Shown: piece by piece, positions 26,772-35,846 of the stretch
Layout: each line of letters begins with the position of its first letter
Numbering within the stretch: the stretch's first letter is position 1
DNA from: Lewinellaceae bacterium
Lineage (GTDB): Bacteria; Bacteroidota; Bacteroidia; Chitinophagales; Saprospiraceae
Direction: 5' to 3'
NCBI GenBank assembly: GCA_020636095.1
Contig: JACJYN010000002.1
Span: forward strand, 2,170,001 to 2,234,000
Length of the DNA: 64,000 nucleotides
Position numbers and translations under genes: made by a program
The notes under the pieces: generated by a model
Told to the model about the DNA's origin: nothing
The model's database searches: none
Seen by the model: only the letters and a program-made list of their open reading frames with translations

Positions 26772-27773
26772 TTGAACCCGATGATGACAAAGAGCAGAAA
26801 AACAGCTAATCTCAGGCGCACGGCCAACCGTTTGCTCTGGCTGTCTTTACTGCTTTGCGGCTTTATGCTGCCGGCTTGGGCCCAACCCAGCGTGGGCGCC
26901 GCCCTCAGCCAGTCGGAAATCCTGATCGGCGACCAGGTGACGCTCACCATTACCGCCAGCTATTCACCGCCGGTAGAGGTAAAAAGTATTGGATTTGAGG
27001 TGCTCAACCAGGAACCCAAACTGGAAGTCATCAGCGCCAGGCGCTTCGAAAAAGAAGGAGAGAACGGACTGCGTATTGCCGAGGTAGAGATCAAGCTGAC
27101 CAGCTTCGATTCGGGTTATTACCTGATCCCCCCCATTCCCATTACTTACGAACAGAACGGGCAGCAGGCAACCATCCGGACGAACGGCTTGGCGCTGAGT
27201 GTAAATACCATTCCGGTCAGCCCCGATGCCAAACAAATCCAGCCCATCAAGGGGATCATAGAAGAGCCCGTGAATTTTCGGGATGTGTTGCCCTATCTCA
27301 TCGGCGCCGTATTGCTTTTTGCTCTGGTGGGAGGCCTGCTCTTCTATTTTTTGCGCCGGAAACGGCCGGAGCCGCCGCCGCCGCCGCCGCGAAAAGTACT
27401 GGCCCATATTCTGGCCCTGGAACAACTGGAGGCTTTGGGCCAGCAAAAGCTGTGGCAACAAGGGCAGGTGAAAAGATACCATAGTGAATTGACTCATATT
27501 CTGAGAGCCTACCTGGAGCGGCGTTACGGCATCAAAGCGATGGAGCGAACTACCGAAGAAATCCTTCGGGAGCTCGAACAGGCAGGAATGGAAGCAACCT
27601 ACAGGAGCCAGCTCCAGCAATTGCTGCGAACGGTTGACCTGGTAAAGTTTGCCAAAGCAGAGCCGCCGCCCACTTTCCACGCCGAAGCGATGGAAAAGGT
27701 AAGCGGGTTTGTGGAACAAACCAAGGATGAAGCCCTCGAGGTGGAACTTCCGCCTGATAATGGATTTAAATAA
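26772..27773 (+). CDS. Bat-operon membrane protein between DUF58 and BatA
   Basis: A 333-residue protein: signal or anchor segment (about 20-38), an extracytoplasmic beta-rich domain (about 39-175: SQSEILIGDQVTLTI and YYLIPPIPITYE, resembling the BatD protection domain), one membrane helix (about 172-194, LIGAVLLFALVGGLLFYFL), a Pro run and a cytoplasmic helical tail (about 205-315). It probably links periplasmic and cytoplasmic parts of the Bat complex. Its stop overlaps the batA start (TAATG), showing coupling. Confidence 0.75.
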   Translation: MNPMMTKSRKTANLRRTANRLLWLSLLLCGFMLPAWAQPSVGAALSQSEILIGDQVTLTITASYSPPVEVKSIGFEVLNQEPKLEVISARRFEKEGENGLRIAEVEIKLTSFDSGYYLIPPIPITYEQNGQQATIRTNGLALSVNTIPVSPDAKQIQPIKGIIEEPVNFRDVLPYLIGAVLLFALVGGLLFYFLRRKRPEPPPPPPRKVLAHILALEQLEALGQQKLWQQGQVKRYHSELTHILRAYLERRYGIKAMERTTEEILRELEQAGMEATYRSQLQQLLRTVDLVKFAKAEPPPTFHAEAMEKVSGFVEQTKDEALEVELPPDNGFK

Positions 27774-28777
27774 TGATATTCAGCGACAACATACAATTCG
27801 TAAACCCGGCGTTTTTCCTGCTCCTGCTGCTGTTGCCGCTGGTGGGCTACTGGTACCTGCGGCGCCGCAGCCGGCATTACGCCACTTTGCGCATGCCCAG
27901 CCTGGACAGCATCCGGGGGATGAGGTCGTGGCGGGGCAGGCTGAGGGCGGCTCTGCCGATCCTGCGGGCGCTGGCCTTTGTGGCCCTGGTAGTAGCTATG
28001 GCCCGGCCCCAGGAGGTACTCAAGGAAGAAGAGGTAGATGCCGAAGGGATCGATATTATGCTGGCTATTGACCTGTCGAGCAGTATGCTGGCCCAGGATT
28101 TTAAACCGGACCGCCTGGAAGTCAGCAAACGAGTGGCTGCACAGTTCATCGATAAACGCCGCTATGACCGCATTGGCCTGGCCGTATTTGCCGGCGAAGC
28201 CTTTACTCAATGTCCTTTGACAACGGACCATCGCGTGTTGAAAAATTTCCTGGAACAGCTTTCGTGCGGCACCCTGGACGATGGAACGGCCATTGGCATG
28301 GGGCTGGCCACCGCCGTTCACCACCTCGAAGAGAGCGAGGCCAAAAGCAAGATAGTCATCCTTTTGACGGACGGGGTGAACAACGCCGGTTATATCAACC
28401 CCATGATGGCAGCCCAAATTGCTCAGAAATTGGGCGTCAAGGTATATACCATTGGCGTTGGCTCCACCGGAGACGCCCTCACGCCGGTCAGCCGCCGCAG
28501 CGACGGCCGCTATATTTTCGGACTGGCCCGGGTCGAAATCGATGAAGCCCTTTTGAAAGATATTGCAAATATGACAGAGGGAGAATATTTCAGATCTACC
28601 TCCGCTGAAAGCCTGGAGCGCATCTACGACAAGATTGACCAACTGGAAAAAACCAAGATCGAGGTGACCGTGCTGAAACGCTACAATGAAGCCTTTCACC
28701 CTTTTGTTTTCTGGGGGCTGGTGCTGCTGTTGCTGGAGGCGCTGTTGCGATATACGGTATTGAGAACGATTCCTTAG
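27773..28777 (+). CDS. batA: BatA, VWA-domain membrane protein
   Basis: A 334-residue protein with two N-terminal membrane helices (about 8-26 and 57-77), a von Willebrand A domain (about 90-290) with MIDAS DLSSSMLAQD (DxSxS), and a C-terminal helix (about 308-330). BatA and BatB are paralogous VWA proteins of the Bacteroides aerotolerance operon, proposed to form a membrane complex handled by MoxR. Overlap with the previous gene indicates translational coupling. A palindromic element starts within its stop codon, between it and batB. Confidence 0.9.
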   Translation: MIFSDNIQFVNPAFFLLLLLLPLVGYWYLRRRSRHYATLRMPSLDSIRGMRSWRGRLRAALPILRALAFVALVVAMARPQEVLKEEEVDAEGIDIMLAIDLSSSMLAQDFKPDRLEVSKRVAAQFIDKRRYDRIGLAVFAGEAFTQCPLTTDHRVLKNFLEQLSCGTLDDGTAIGMGLATAVHHLEESEAKSKIVILLTDGVNNAGYINPMMAAQIAQKLGVKVYTIGVGSTGDALTPVSRRSDGRYIFGLARVEIDEALLKDIANMTEGEYFRSTSAESLERIYDKIDQLEKTKIEVTVLKRYNEAFHPFVFWGLVLLLLEALLRYTVLRTIP

Positions 28778-28957
28778 AGTATGTTTGGAGGCCGGATTTG
28801 ATAGCGAAAAGTGTCAATTTTTTGATGAGACAAGGCGTCTTTTTGAAGAGCGTACCCTTCGGTATCCCGCTTTTCTCGAAAAGCGGGAAAAAAAGCAACG
28901 ATGAATCATCAAAAAAGTGGCCTTTGTAGCTCAAAGTTTGGCCTCCAAACATACTCT
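28776..28957. repeat. Palindromic intergenic element (E4) between batA and batB
   Basis: Arms AGAGTATGTTTGGAGGCC (28776-28793) and its exact complement (28940-28957) enclose about 146 bp. Read on the minus strand, the centre holds CGTTGCT and GACGCCTTGTCTCAT, in the order seen in E2 and E3. It also has an internal CCCGCTTTTC/GAAAAGCGGG hairpin. It interrupts the operon. Confidence 0.75.
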
Positions 28958-28969
28958 TAGTTAGTTTTT

Positions 28970-29045
28970 CTGTTGTTAGTTGACAGTTGCAGGTTCATCC
29001 AAACCGACGACAATCAACGGACAACCGACAACAATCAACCAGAAA
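28970..29045. repeat. Short imperfect repeats before batB
   Basis: GTTAGTTGACAGTTG followed by ACAATCAACGGACAAC and ACAACAATCAACC; degenerate tandem copies of AACAATCAAC-type words fill the gap to the batB ATG. Confidence 0.5.
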
Positions 29046-30071
29046 ATGCTCCGATTCGAATACACAGAACATTTATATGCCCTGGCGTTATTGCCGGTCC
29101 TGCTGTTGTTCTTTTGGCTGGCCTGGCGTTCGCGGCAGCGCGCCATCCGGCGGTTTGGAGAAAGCAACCTGATGGAACGGCTCATGCCGGAGGTGTCGAG
29201 GTATAAACATTACCTGAAATTCGGCCTGTTGCTGTTGGCCCTGGCTTTGCTGGCCATTGGATGGGCCAACCCTCAGTACGGCGCCAAACTGGTCAAGTAC
29301 AAGCGGAAAAGCGTCGATGTTTTTGTCGCTTTTGATATTTCCCAAAGTATGCTGGCGGAGGACATTTCCCCCAACCGGCTCGCCCGCGCCAGCCGGTTTG
29401 CTCAAAACCTGGTGGAAGGCCTCCAGAGCGAACGCCTGGGGCTGATCCTCTTCGCCGGCAGTGCGTATGTGCAATCTCCCATCACCCAGGACATCAACTC
29501 CATCCTTTTATCTTTGCGCAGCGCCAACCCCAGTATGATTCCCAACCAGGGCACGGCAATAGCCGAGGCCATCGGCCTGGCGGAGAAATCTTTTGATGAA
29601 AACAACAAAAGCCACCGAGCGTTAATCATAATAACAGACGGTGAGGATCACGAGGAAGACGCCGCCGCCCGCGCCCGGGAAGCCAACGAAAACGGCCTGC
29701 TGATATTTACAGTTGGAGTGGGGACCGAAGCCGGCAGTTTTATTCCCGCCGGTGAGAATGGCAGAGAAGGATATAAGCGGGACCAAACGGGTAACCCCGT
29801 CATGAGCCGCCTGAACGAGGCGGTCCTGCAACAAATTGCCAAAGCCGGAGGAGGGCAATATTTCAACCTGAACGCCGGCAGTGAAAGCGTAGCTAAAGCA
29901 CTGAAAACGCGGATTGATGAAATGGATAAGCGAGAGCTGGAACAACGCGTTTTTTCCGAATACAATAGCTATTTTCAGTGGTTTGTTGGCCTGGCCATCC
30001 TGGTGTTGGTGCTGGAGTTTTTGATCTCCTACCGCCGCAACCGGGGAATAAGAGAAGGGCATTTATCATAA
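29046..30071 (+). CDS. batB: BatB, VWA-domain membrane protein
   Basis: A 341-residue protein with membrane helices at about 8-26 and 59-77, a VWA domain with MIDAS FDISQSMLAEDISPNRL, and a C-terminal helix (about 312-330). It is a paralog of BatA. Start at 29046 (MLRFEYTEHLYALALL); the upstream in-frame ATG at 28980 would translate the short-repeat spacer. Conserved VWA motifs also include GSAYVQSPIT and IIITDGEDHEEDA. Confidence 0.9.
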   Translation: MLRFEYTEHLYALALLPVLLLFFWLAWRSRQRAIRRFGESNLMERLMPEVSRYKHYLKFGLLLLALALLAIGWANPQYGAKLVKYKRKSVDVFVAFDISQSMLAEDISPNRLARASRFAQNLVEGLQSERLGLILFAGSAYVQSPITQDINSILLSLRSANPSMIPNQGTAIAEAIGLAEKSFDENNKSHRALIIITDGEDHEEDAAARAREANENGLLIFTVGVGTEAGSFIPAGENGREGYKRDQTGNPVMSRLNEAVLQQIAKAGGGQYFNLNAGSESVAKALKTRIDEMDKRELEQRVFSEYNSYFQWFVGLAILVLVLEFLISYRRNRGIREGHLS

Positions 30072-30167
30072 TGCAATTTTGAACTGCAAAAAAGAGATTA
30101 ATACTTTTTTTGAAGGGGATATGGTGAGCGCGTGATATAGTGAGAAGGTGAGGGCGTGGAACACATC

Positions 30168-30196
30168 ACCACATCACAATATTACCACATCACAAT
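30168..30196. repeat. Two-copy repeat before batC
   Basis: ACCACATCACAAT occurs at 30168-30180 and 30184-30196, 30 bp before the batC ATG. Confidence 0.7.
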
Positions 30197-30225
30197 ACCA
30201 CTGAGTTCCCACAAGCTTTAAAACT

Positions 30226-30996
30226 ATGCAACGCAACAAAATATGGCTGGCCTTATCAACGCTCCTGCTGGCGACACTCTGCCTGCAGGCACAATCGGCG
30301 CACCGTCAATTGCGGCAGGGCAACGAGGCCTACGAAGAACAAGATTATAAAGCTGCCGAGGAGCACTACCGGAAATCGCTGGTTGAACGAAGTACTGCCA
30401 AAGGGAGTTACAACCTGGGCAATGCCATTTACCAGCAGGGCCGGTATGAAGAATCCATTCGCCGCTTTGAGCATGCTGCTGAGGTATCCAAAAATGATGA
30501 TGAAAAAGCCTCGGCCTTTCACAATCTGGGCAACGCCTACCTGCAGGGCCAGAAATGGGAAAAGGCTATCGAAGCCTATAAAAACAGCCTTCGCCTGAGG
30601 CCCGGCGACCAGTCCACCAAGTACAACCTGGCTATGGCCCAGCAGTTGTTCCGCCAGGAGCAGGAACGAGAGCAACAGCAGCAACAACAGCAAGAAAAAG
30701 GCGAACAGGACCAGCAACAGCAGCAGCAACAAAGTGGCCAGTCACAGGGTGAGCAGGACCAGCAGGATCAGCAGCAGCAGTCGCAAGGGGAACAGGATCA
30801 ACAGCAACAGCAACAACAGCAAAACGCCCAGCAGGATCAAGAGCAGGGCGGCAAGCCTCAAGAGGGGGGACAGGCGCTCTCCCAGGAGGAGGCTCAAAGG
30901 TTGTTGGAGATCATTCAAGAAGAAGAACTTCGCGTGCTGGAAAAGATGAAGAACCAGCAAAACGGCGCCCCCAAGAAAAGAGAAAAAGATTGGTAA
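30226..30996 (+). CDS. batC: BatC, TPR protein with Gln-rich tail
   Basis: A 256-residue protein: signal peptide (about 1-24), three to four tetratricopeptide repeats (about 25-140; SYNLGNAIYQQGRYEESIR and FHNLGNAYLQGQKWEKAIE), then a low-complexity Gln/Asp/Glu/Gly tail (about 145-225), and a short charged helix at the end. The order batA-batB-batC with TPRs matches the Bacteroides operon. The TPRs probably hold the VWA proteins together. The poly-Gln coding DNA (CAGCAACAG repeats) could slip. Confidence 0.88.
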   Translation: MQRNKIWLALSTLLLATLCLQAQSAHRQLRQGNEAYEEQDYKAAEEHYRKSLVERSTAKGSYNLGNAIYQQGRYEESIRRFEHAAEVSKNDDEKASAFHNLGNAYLQGQKWEKAIEAYKNSLRLRPGDQSTKYNLAMAQQLFRQEQEREQQQQQQQEKGEQDQQQQQQQSGQSQGEQDQQDQQQQSQGEQDQQQQQQQQNAQQDQEQGGKPQEGGQALSQEEAQRLLEIIQEEELRVLEKMKNQQNGAPKKREKDW

Positions 30997-31025
30997 GAAC
31001 AATTGATAAACAAAATACCCAGGCT

Positions 31026-31568
31026 ATGAAGAAAATGCTCAGTTCGATTTTCGCTATCGCCCTATCCATAGGCCTGCTTGCCGCTCAGGAAGGTGCATCC
31101 TTCAAAGTAGAGGTAAGCAGCGATTCTATCCTGATGGGCAATTACTTCAAAGTTTCATTCTCCCTGGAAAGCGCCGGTGGAGAGCGGTTTCAACCGCCGC
31201 ATTTTGAAGGCTTCGATGTCGTCAGCGGCCCCAACTACGCTTCCAGTTTCAGCATGATCAACGGCAAGGCCAGCCAAAGTGTGTCGTATACTTATTACCT
31301 TCGCCCGAGGGAGGTGGGTAACTACTATATCGAACCGGCCAGCATTGCCGTCGGTGAAGAGGTGCTGGAAACCACACCGGTGGCGGTCACGGTAGTACCC
31401 AATCCGGATGGAGTGATCCAGGAGCCCGAAGAAAAAAGAGTATTTCCGGGCTTTGACAATGACTTCTGGGATAGGCCGGCTTTGCCCCAGCCTTTTTTTC
31501 AACCCGAAGCACCGGCGCCCCAACCCGAACAAAGAAAAAAGCCTAAGCGCAAGACTTATAAGATTTGA
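31026..31568 (+). CDS. Short BatD-like protein (N-terminal domain only)
   Basis: A 180-residue exported protein (signal peptide about 1-20) equivalent to only the first domain of BatD. Motifs GPNYASSFSMINGKASQSVSY and YYLRPREVGNYYIEPASIAV align with GPSSSVQTTMINGQ and YTLKPRRLGRLMIGSATIQV in the full BatD that follows. The C-terminus is Pro/Lys-rich, without a membrane helix. The two genes overlap or nearly touch, so this looks like a partial tandem duplication that may add a soluble BatD module. The start is at 31026 (MKKMLSSIFAIAL). Confidence 0.75.
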   Translation: MKKMLSSIFAIALSIGLLAAQEGASFKVEVSSDSILMGNYFKVSFSLESAGGERFQPPHFEGFDVVSGPNYASSFSMINGKASQSVSYTYYLRPREVGNYYIEPASIAVGEEVLETTPVAVTVVPNPDGVIQEPEEKRVFPGFDNDFWDRPALPQPFFQPEAPAPQPEQRKKPKRKTYKI

Positions 31569-31576
31569 TTTTCAGC

Positions 31577-33319
31577 ATGTTTAGAACCTTACTCATCTCT
31601 GTGGTTGTCATGGTGGCGCCTCTGTTCCTGCAGGGACAGGCGGGCGTTTCTTTTGAAGCCGCCACGGACGCCAGGAGTGTCGTCCTGGAGAGTTATTTTG
31701 ATGTGGACTTCACGCTGAGCAATGCCGACGGGAGCAATTTTCAGCCCCCTCCGTTCAAGGACTTCATCGTCGTTTCCGGCCCCAGCTCTTCGGTGCAGAC
31801 CACCATGATCAACGGGCAGGTGAGTAAGCGGGTAGGGTACATTTATACCCTGAAACCCCGGCGGCTGGGCCGGCTCATGATCGGCAGCGCCACCATTCAG
31901 GTAAAAGGGCGGACGCTCCGGACGGCTCCTATTGGCATTGAGGTGGTAAAAAGCCAGCCCGGCGCCGGCGGCGAAGACGTTTTTATCGCCGCCGAACCCA
32001 GCACCACCGAAGCCTGGATAGGCCAGCAGATCATTCTGGACTACAAGCTTTACACTACCGTTGATGTCGAAAGTTTCAACATCCTGGAAGAAGCGGACTA
32101 CCAGGGCTTCTATGCCCGGGATATTCGCCGTTATGACGGCCGCATCATCCGCGAAACGCTCAACGGGAAACAGTATGTGACCAAGATTCTAAAACGGGTA
32201 GCGCTTTTTCCACAACAGGCCGGTTCCCTGAAGATATCCCCCATTAATGTGCAACTTGGCCTGCTCAAAAAAGAGGAAGGCCGCCGCCGGGGTTTCTTTT
32301 TCACGCCCGAAGTGAAGCGGGTGCCGGTCAGCACCAAATCATTAACCATCCAGGTATCTCCCTTGCCGGATAACCCGCCGCCTTCTTTTTCAGGAGGTGT
32401 TGGAGAATTTGGTATGATCTCCACGTTCAACCGCGCTACCCTTACCACCGATGACGCTCTTTCGCTGACCATCACGATCAATGGAAGCGGGGACATCAAG
32501 AGGGTGCAGGCGCCAGCCCTGGTGGCGCCTCCCAGTTTTGAGTTGTACGACCCCAAGGTGGCCGAAGAGTCTTCGTTTGAAAGCGGAGGAGGTATTACCG
32601 GTAAGAAGGTTTTTGAATACCTGATGCTTCCCAAAGAAGCCGGCGCCTTTAAACTGCAGCCGAGCTTCACCTACTTCGACCCGGATAGCGCTCGTTATAT
32701 TACGATCAACCCAACGGTATACGATATCACCGTGCGCCCGGGTTCCGGCCGCAGCCAGAGCCGAAACCCGGGTAATGAAGATGGCCTGGTGAAAAGCGAA
32801 GACATTGATGTACTCATGCCGGATCAGGCCCTGTACCCCCAACGCCCTCCTTTTTTGGGCTCTGCCCTCTTCTGGCTGCTGGCCTTGCTGCCTGCCCTGG
32901 CGCTGGGCGGCATTATTGTGTTTAAAAGCTGGCGCGCCCGCCGGGCAGATATAGACCCCACCCTTTTACGCAGCCGGCGCGCCAGGAAAGTTGCCCAGCA
33001 ACGCCTGGCTACTGCCCAACAGCATCTCAATGCCGGGAGTACCCGCGCGTTCTATGATGAGGTATCGAAAGCCATGCTGGGATATATTTGCGATAAGCTC
33101 CACATTGCCCGCTCTTCTCTTTCCAAGGCCAACCTTCAGCACCGGCTCGAACAATTGCAGCTGGATCAAAGCCTCATCAGCCGGTTTATGGCCACCATCC
33201 AAACCTGCGAGATGGCCCTCTTTGCCGGCCAGGATGATGCTGCAGCCATGCAGGACACTTACCAGGCTGCCGTCCAGGTACTCTCGGATATTGAAGGGGG
33301 ATTGTCCCAAAAAGTATAG
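31577..33319 (+). CDS. batD: BatD, protein with extracytoplasmic beta domains and a membrane anchor
   Basis: A 580-residue protein with a signal peptide (about 1-20), repeated extracytoplasmic beta-sandwich domains typical of BatD (TTEAWIGQQIILDYKLYTTV; YLMLPKEAGAFKLQPSFTYF), one membrane helix (about 430-455, LFWLLALLPALALGGIIVF) and a cytoplasmic helical tail (about 460-575). BatD is the large scaffolding-type partner in the Bat complex. It is the last gene of the operon; no BatE follows. The start codon assignment at 31577 gives a proper signal peptide. Confidence 0.87.
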   Translation: MFRTLLISVVVMVAPLFLQGQAGVSFEAATDARSVVLESYFDVDFTLSNADGSNFQPPPFKDFIVVSGPSSSVQTTMINGQVSKRVGYIYTLKPRRLGRLMIGSATIQVKGRTLRTAPIGIEVVKSQPGAGGEDVFIAAEPSTTEAWIGQQIILDYKLYTTVDVESFNILEEADYQGFYARDIRRYDGRIIRETLNGKQYVTKILKRVALFPQQAGSLKISPINVQLGLLKKEEGRRRGFFFTPEVKRVPVSTKSLTIQVSPLPDNPPPSFSGGVGEFGMISTFNRATLTTDDALSLTITINGSGDIKRVQAPALVAPPSFELYDPKVAEESSFESGGGITGKKVFEYLMLPKEAGAFKLQPSFTYFDPDSARYITINPTVYDITVRPGSGRSQSRNPGNEDGLVKSEDIDVLMPDQALYPQRPPFLGSALFWLLALLPALALGGIIVFKSWRARRADIDPTLLRSRRARKVAQQRLATAQQHLNAGSTRAFYDEVSKAMLGYICDKLHIARSSLSKANLQHRLEQLQLDQSLISRFMATIQTCEMALFAGQDDAAAMQDTYQAAVQVLSDIEGGLSQKV

Positions 33320-33392
33320 TGTGCATCCACTTTGTAAGTTGACAATTGGCCGGGGATTGCTTACATTTAAACGAATCAATAAGTTAAAGGAT

Positions 33393-33998
33393 ATGGCAGA
33401 AAAAAAACTGGGCGTATTCACAATCGAGGAATATGTAATTCTCGAAGATCAATCAGATGTGAAAAATGAATATGAGCATGGGAAGATAACTGCCATGAGT
33501 GGAGGCACTCTAAACCATGGGATCATAAGTAATAACACCAATACAGAATTGAGTAACCTGATAAAAGAAAAAAAATCAAATTGTGTGCCCATCAATGGAG
33601 ATGTCCGGATATTTATTGAGAAAGCCGAATCCTTTGTGTATCCTGACGGTATGGTGATTTGTGGCGAAATAGAAACTGCTCAAAGTGACAAAAATGCTGT
33701 AATCAATCCGATGCTTATTGTAGAGGTTCTTTCCAAATCAACTGAGAGTTATGACAGGGGAGACAAATTCCATAAATATTGTTCATTACCTTCGTTTCGG
33801 GAATATGTATTGATTGACCAATATAAGCCCGTGATTGATATTCTATACAAGGAAGATTCATCTTACTGGAAAATGACCACCACGATAGGCATAGAGAAGA
33901 GTATATATCTCAATACATTAGATTGTCATATAAAAATGAGTGATATTTACAGGAATACCCAAAACCTGGCTGCTCCTCAATTTAGGCTGGACATATAA
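33393..33998 (+). CDS. Uma2 family protein (PD-(D/E)XK-like nuclease fold)
   Basis: A 201-residue protein. Uma2 signatures are KNEYEHGKITAMSGGTLNHG near the N-terminus, VYPDGMVICGE, then NPMLIVEVLSKSTESYDRGD with the Asp/Glu and Lys (DKFHKY) of the nuclease core, and a YVLIDQYKPVI strand. Uma2 genes occur in many copies in cyanobacteria and Bacteroidota and are often near mobile DNA; the function is not settled. AT-rich compared with the flanking Bat operon. A palindromic element follows 22 bp after the stop codon. Confidence 0.82.
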   Translation: MAEKKLGVFTIEEYVILEDQSDVKNEYEHGKITAMSGGTLNHGIISNNTNTELSNLIKEKKSNCVPINGDVRIFIEKAESFVYPDGMVICGEIETAQSDKNAVINPMLIVEVLSKSTESYDRGDKFHKYCSLPSFREYVLIDQYKPVIDILYKEDSSYWKMTTTIGIEKSIYLNTLDCHIKMSDIYRNTQNLAAPQFRLDI

Positions 33999-34010
33999 AG
34001 ACAAAGGGTA

Positions 34011-34179
34011 ACTTCTTAGTTACTATTCAGCATGGGGTCTGAAATACGCCTGACGCAAAATTTTGTAGACTTTTTCCCGCTGGAACCCCTTCTCATTCCC
34101 CTTGGAAGGGGAAGGGCGGCTTACAAAATTTTGCTTGAGGGGTCAAATCACCACGATGCTGAATAGTTACACTTCTTAG
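34011..34179. mobile_element. Palindromic MITE-like element with 9-bp flanking duplication (E7)
   Basis: ACTTCTTAG occurs at 34011-34019 and again at 34171-34179 and brackets a 151-bp insert. The insert ends are GTTACTATTCAGCAT (34019-34033) and ATGCTGAATAGTTAC (34156-34170), complementary at 14 of 15 positions. Nested arms GCAAAATTTTGTA / TACAAAATTTTGC lie inside, with a central CCCCTT-AAGGGG hairpin. It carries no gene, so movement would need a transposase supplied elsewhere. Confidence 0.65.
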
Positions 34180-34188
34180 GTAGTACGG

Positions 34189-34282
34189 TATTCAGGTGTT
34201 ATGGTTTTGTGGCCGGCTATGGCCAAGCAGTTGTACAGCCTCCCTGAGCACCCGGCCGGAATAAAACCTAAAGACCTGAATA
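34189..34282. repeat. Second palindrome beside the MITE-like element
   Basis: TATTCAGGT...GGTTTT...GCCGG pairs with CCGGC...AAAACC...ACCTGAATA. Its outer bases resemble those of the neighbouring element (CTATTCAG), so the two may be related insertions or one composite. Confidence 0.5.
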
Positions 34283-34299
34283 GTTAGTTACGACAAAGG

Positions 34300-35634
34300 T
34301 CAATCAAAAAGCTCTTCCAGCTTTTCTTCCAGCGCCTGTCCACGCAGGTTGCGGGCGATGATGCGCCCCTCCTGATCCAGCAGGATGGTATGGGGAATAG
34401 AACGCACACCGTAGGCCTGCGCCACCTCATTGCTCCATCCTTTGAGGTCACTGACGTGGTGCCACTCCAACCCATCCTGTTCGATCGCCTGCAACCAGCG
34501 GTCTTGTGTTTTGTCGAGGCTGACGCCCAGAATGTCGAAGCCCTTGTCTTTATATTTGTTGTACATGCGCACTACATTGGGGTTTTCGCGGCGACAGGGG
34601 CCACACCAGCTGGCCCAAAAGTCAACCAGCACTATCTTGCCGCGCAGGTCACTGAGGCTCATTTCCGCTCCGTCCGGTGTCTTTTGAGTAAAGTCTGGCG
34701 CCTGCCCTCCTACCACAAAACTTTTCATTTGCCCGATCTGGGCTTTCATCGTAGCGGCGGCGGAAGGGTCGCTATCCTTAAAGGCATCGACAAATAACTC
34801 GCCGAAATAAACGAAGTTGCCGTTGTTTTTCTGCTTCAGCGTAGCGGCTACGCCAGAGAGGGCCAGTTTGTGGGTAAGGCCGCCCTTTTCCAGCTTTGCC
34901 AGCGCGGCTTCGAGGTAGGCGCGTTGCTGCGCTTCCGGCAGGCCCACGCTGATGATGGTCGTGGTGAAATTGCGGAACCCTTCGTACGTCCAGGGCAGGT
35001 ATTGATAAGCAGGATCTTCAAAGTTGACGAAGTGGAAAAATTCGTTGGCATAGTAGTCGATCTCATTCTCGTAATCCCCTCCGTTGTTCTGGTAGCTGAG
35101 GTAGGTGTTGATGGCTGCGACCTTACCCAGTAAGGGGTCTTCCTTTTCCATCGAATCCAGCAAAGCCAGCCTTTCGTCATCCATCGCTTTTAGCTCCGCG
35201 CCGATCTTTTCCTGATTTTCACCGGCCGCCATCCCAAACTTGCGGTTCAATACACCCGTGCGGGCCTGTAGGTCATTCAGCTTCTGCTTCAAAGACTGGT
35301 AAGCTTCATTAACCGGGGATTCGATACGGGCGGTGCGGAAATTTCCACAGTGGCCTTTCACGGCTACCTGCGTTTCCTGTCCCAGAATAATAGCCGTCAA
35401 ATTCTGCGGGTTGACGCCTACATAATAAAAGCGATTCGCGGATTCCGGAAGCTCAAACTCGTAAACGCCTTCTCCCACTTTACTGGGCTGGCGAACCGGG
35501 AAGAAAGTGCTCCCGTCAAATTCAAACAATGACGGGCTCTCAACACAAGCCTCCAGTTCGCAACGAAGCGTCACCTGGGCAGTTGCGTACAAGCTTAGCA
35601 CACTGAGCATACTTACAAATAATGATCTTATCAT
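34300..35634 (-). CDS. TlpA-like thiol-disulfide protein
   Basis: A 444-residue exported protein with a signal peptide (about 1-20, ending YATAQ), a largely helical N-terminal region (about 25-300), and a thioredoxin-fold domain at about 305-444 with the redox motif FWASWCGPCRRENP and the conserved cis-Pro region RSIPHTILLD. Such proteins are common in Bacteroidota periplasm and reduce disulfides or support cytochrome maturation. The N-terminal part (DUF4369-like arrangement) has no catalytic role I can name. It is a single gene on the minus strand. Confidence 0.85.
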   Translation of the reverse strand: MIRSLFVSMLSVLSLYATAQVTLRCELEACVESPSLFEFDGSTFFPVRQPSKVGEGVYEFELPESANRFYYVGVNPQNLTAIILGQETQVAVKGHCGNFRTARIESPVNEAYQSLKQKLNDLQARTGVLNRKFGMAAGENQEKIGAELKAMDDERLALLDSMEKEDPLLGKVAAINTYLSYQNNGGDYENEIDYYANEFFHFVNFEDPAYQYLPWTYEGFRNFTTTIISVGLPEAQQRAYLEAALAKLEKGGLTHKLALSGVAATLKQKNNGNFVYFGELFVDAFKDSDPSAAATMKAQIGQMKSFVVGGQAPDFTQKTPDGAEMSLSDLRGKIVLVDFWASWCGPCRRENPNVVRMYNKYKDKGFDILGVSLDKTQDRWLQAIEQDGLEWHHVSDLKGWSNEVAQAYGVRSIPHTILLDQEGRIIARNLRGQALEEKLEELFD

Positions 35635-35846
35635 GGGTGGTTTTTATTTTTTGATCCTGCCGGAGTCAAAAATAACGGTATTTACGGGGATGAGAAAATT
35701 GTCAGTAAGTTTTCTGTTGAACACCTGGCTTGGTGCTGTTTCCCTCCTCCCTCATCGAAGCGAAGTACTTTCCCGTCTAAGAGCTTGAGCGGAGCACCAA
35801 CAATTGCGTACCTTACAGGTTCTATTAGAGAACCAAGAATTCAAGC

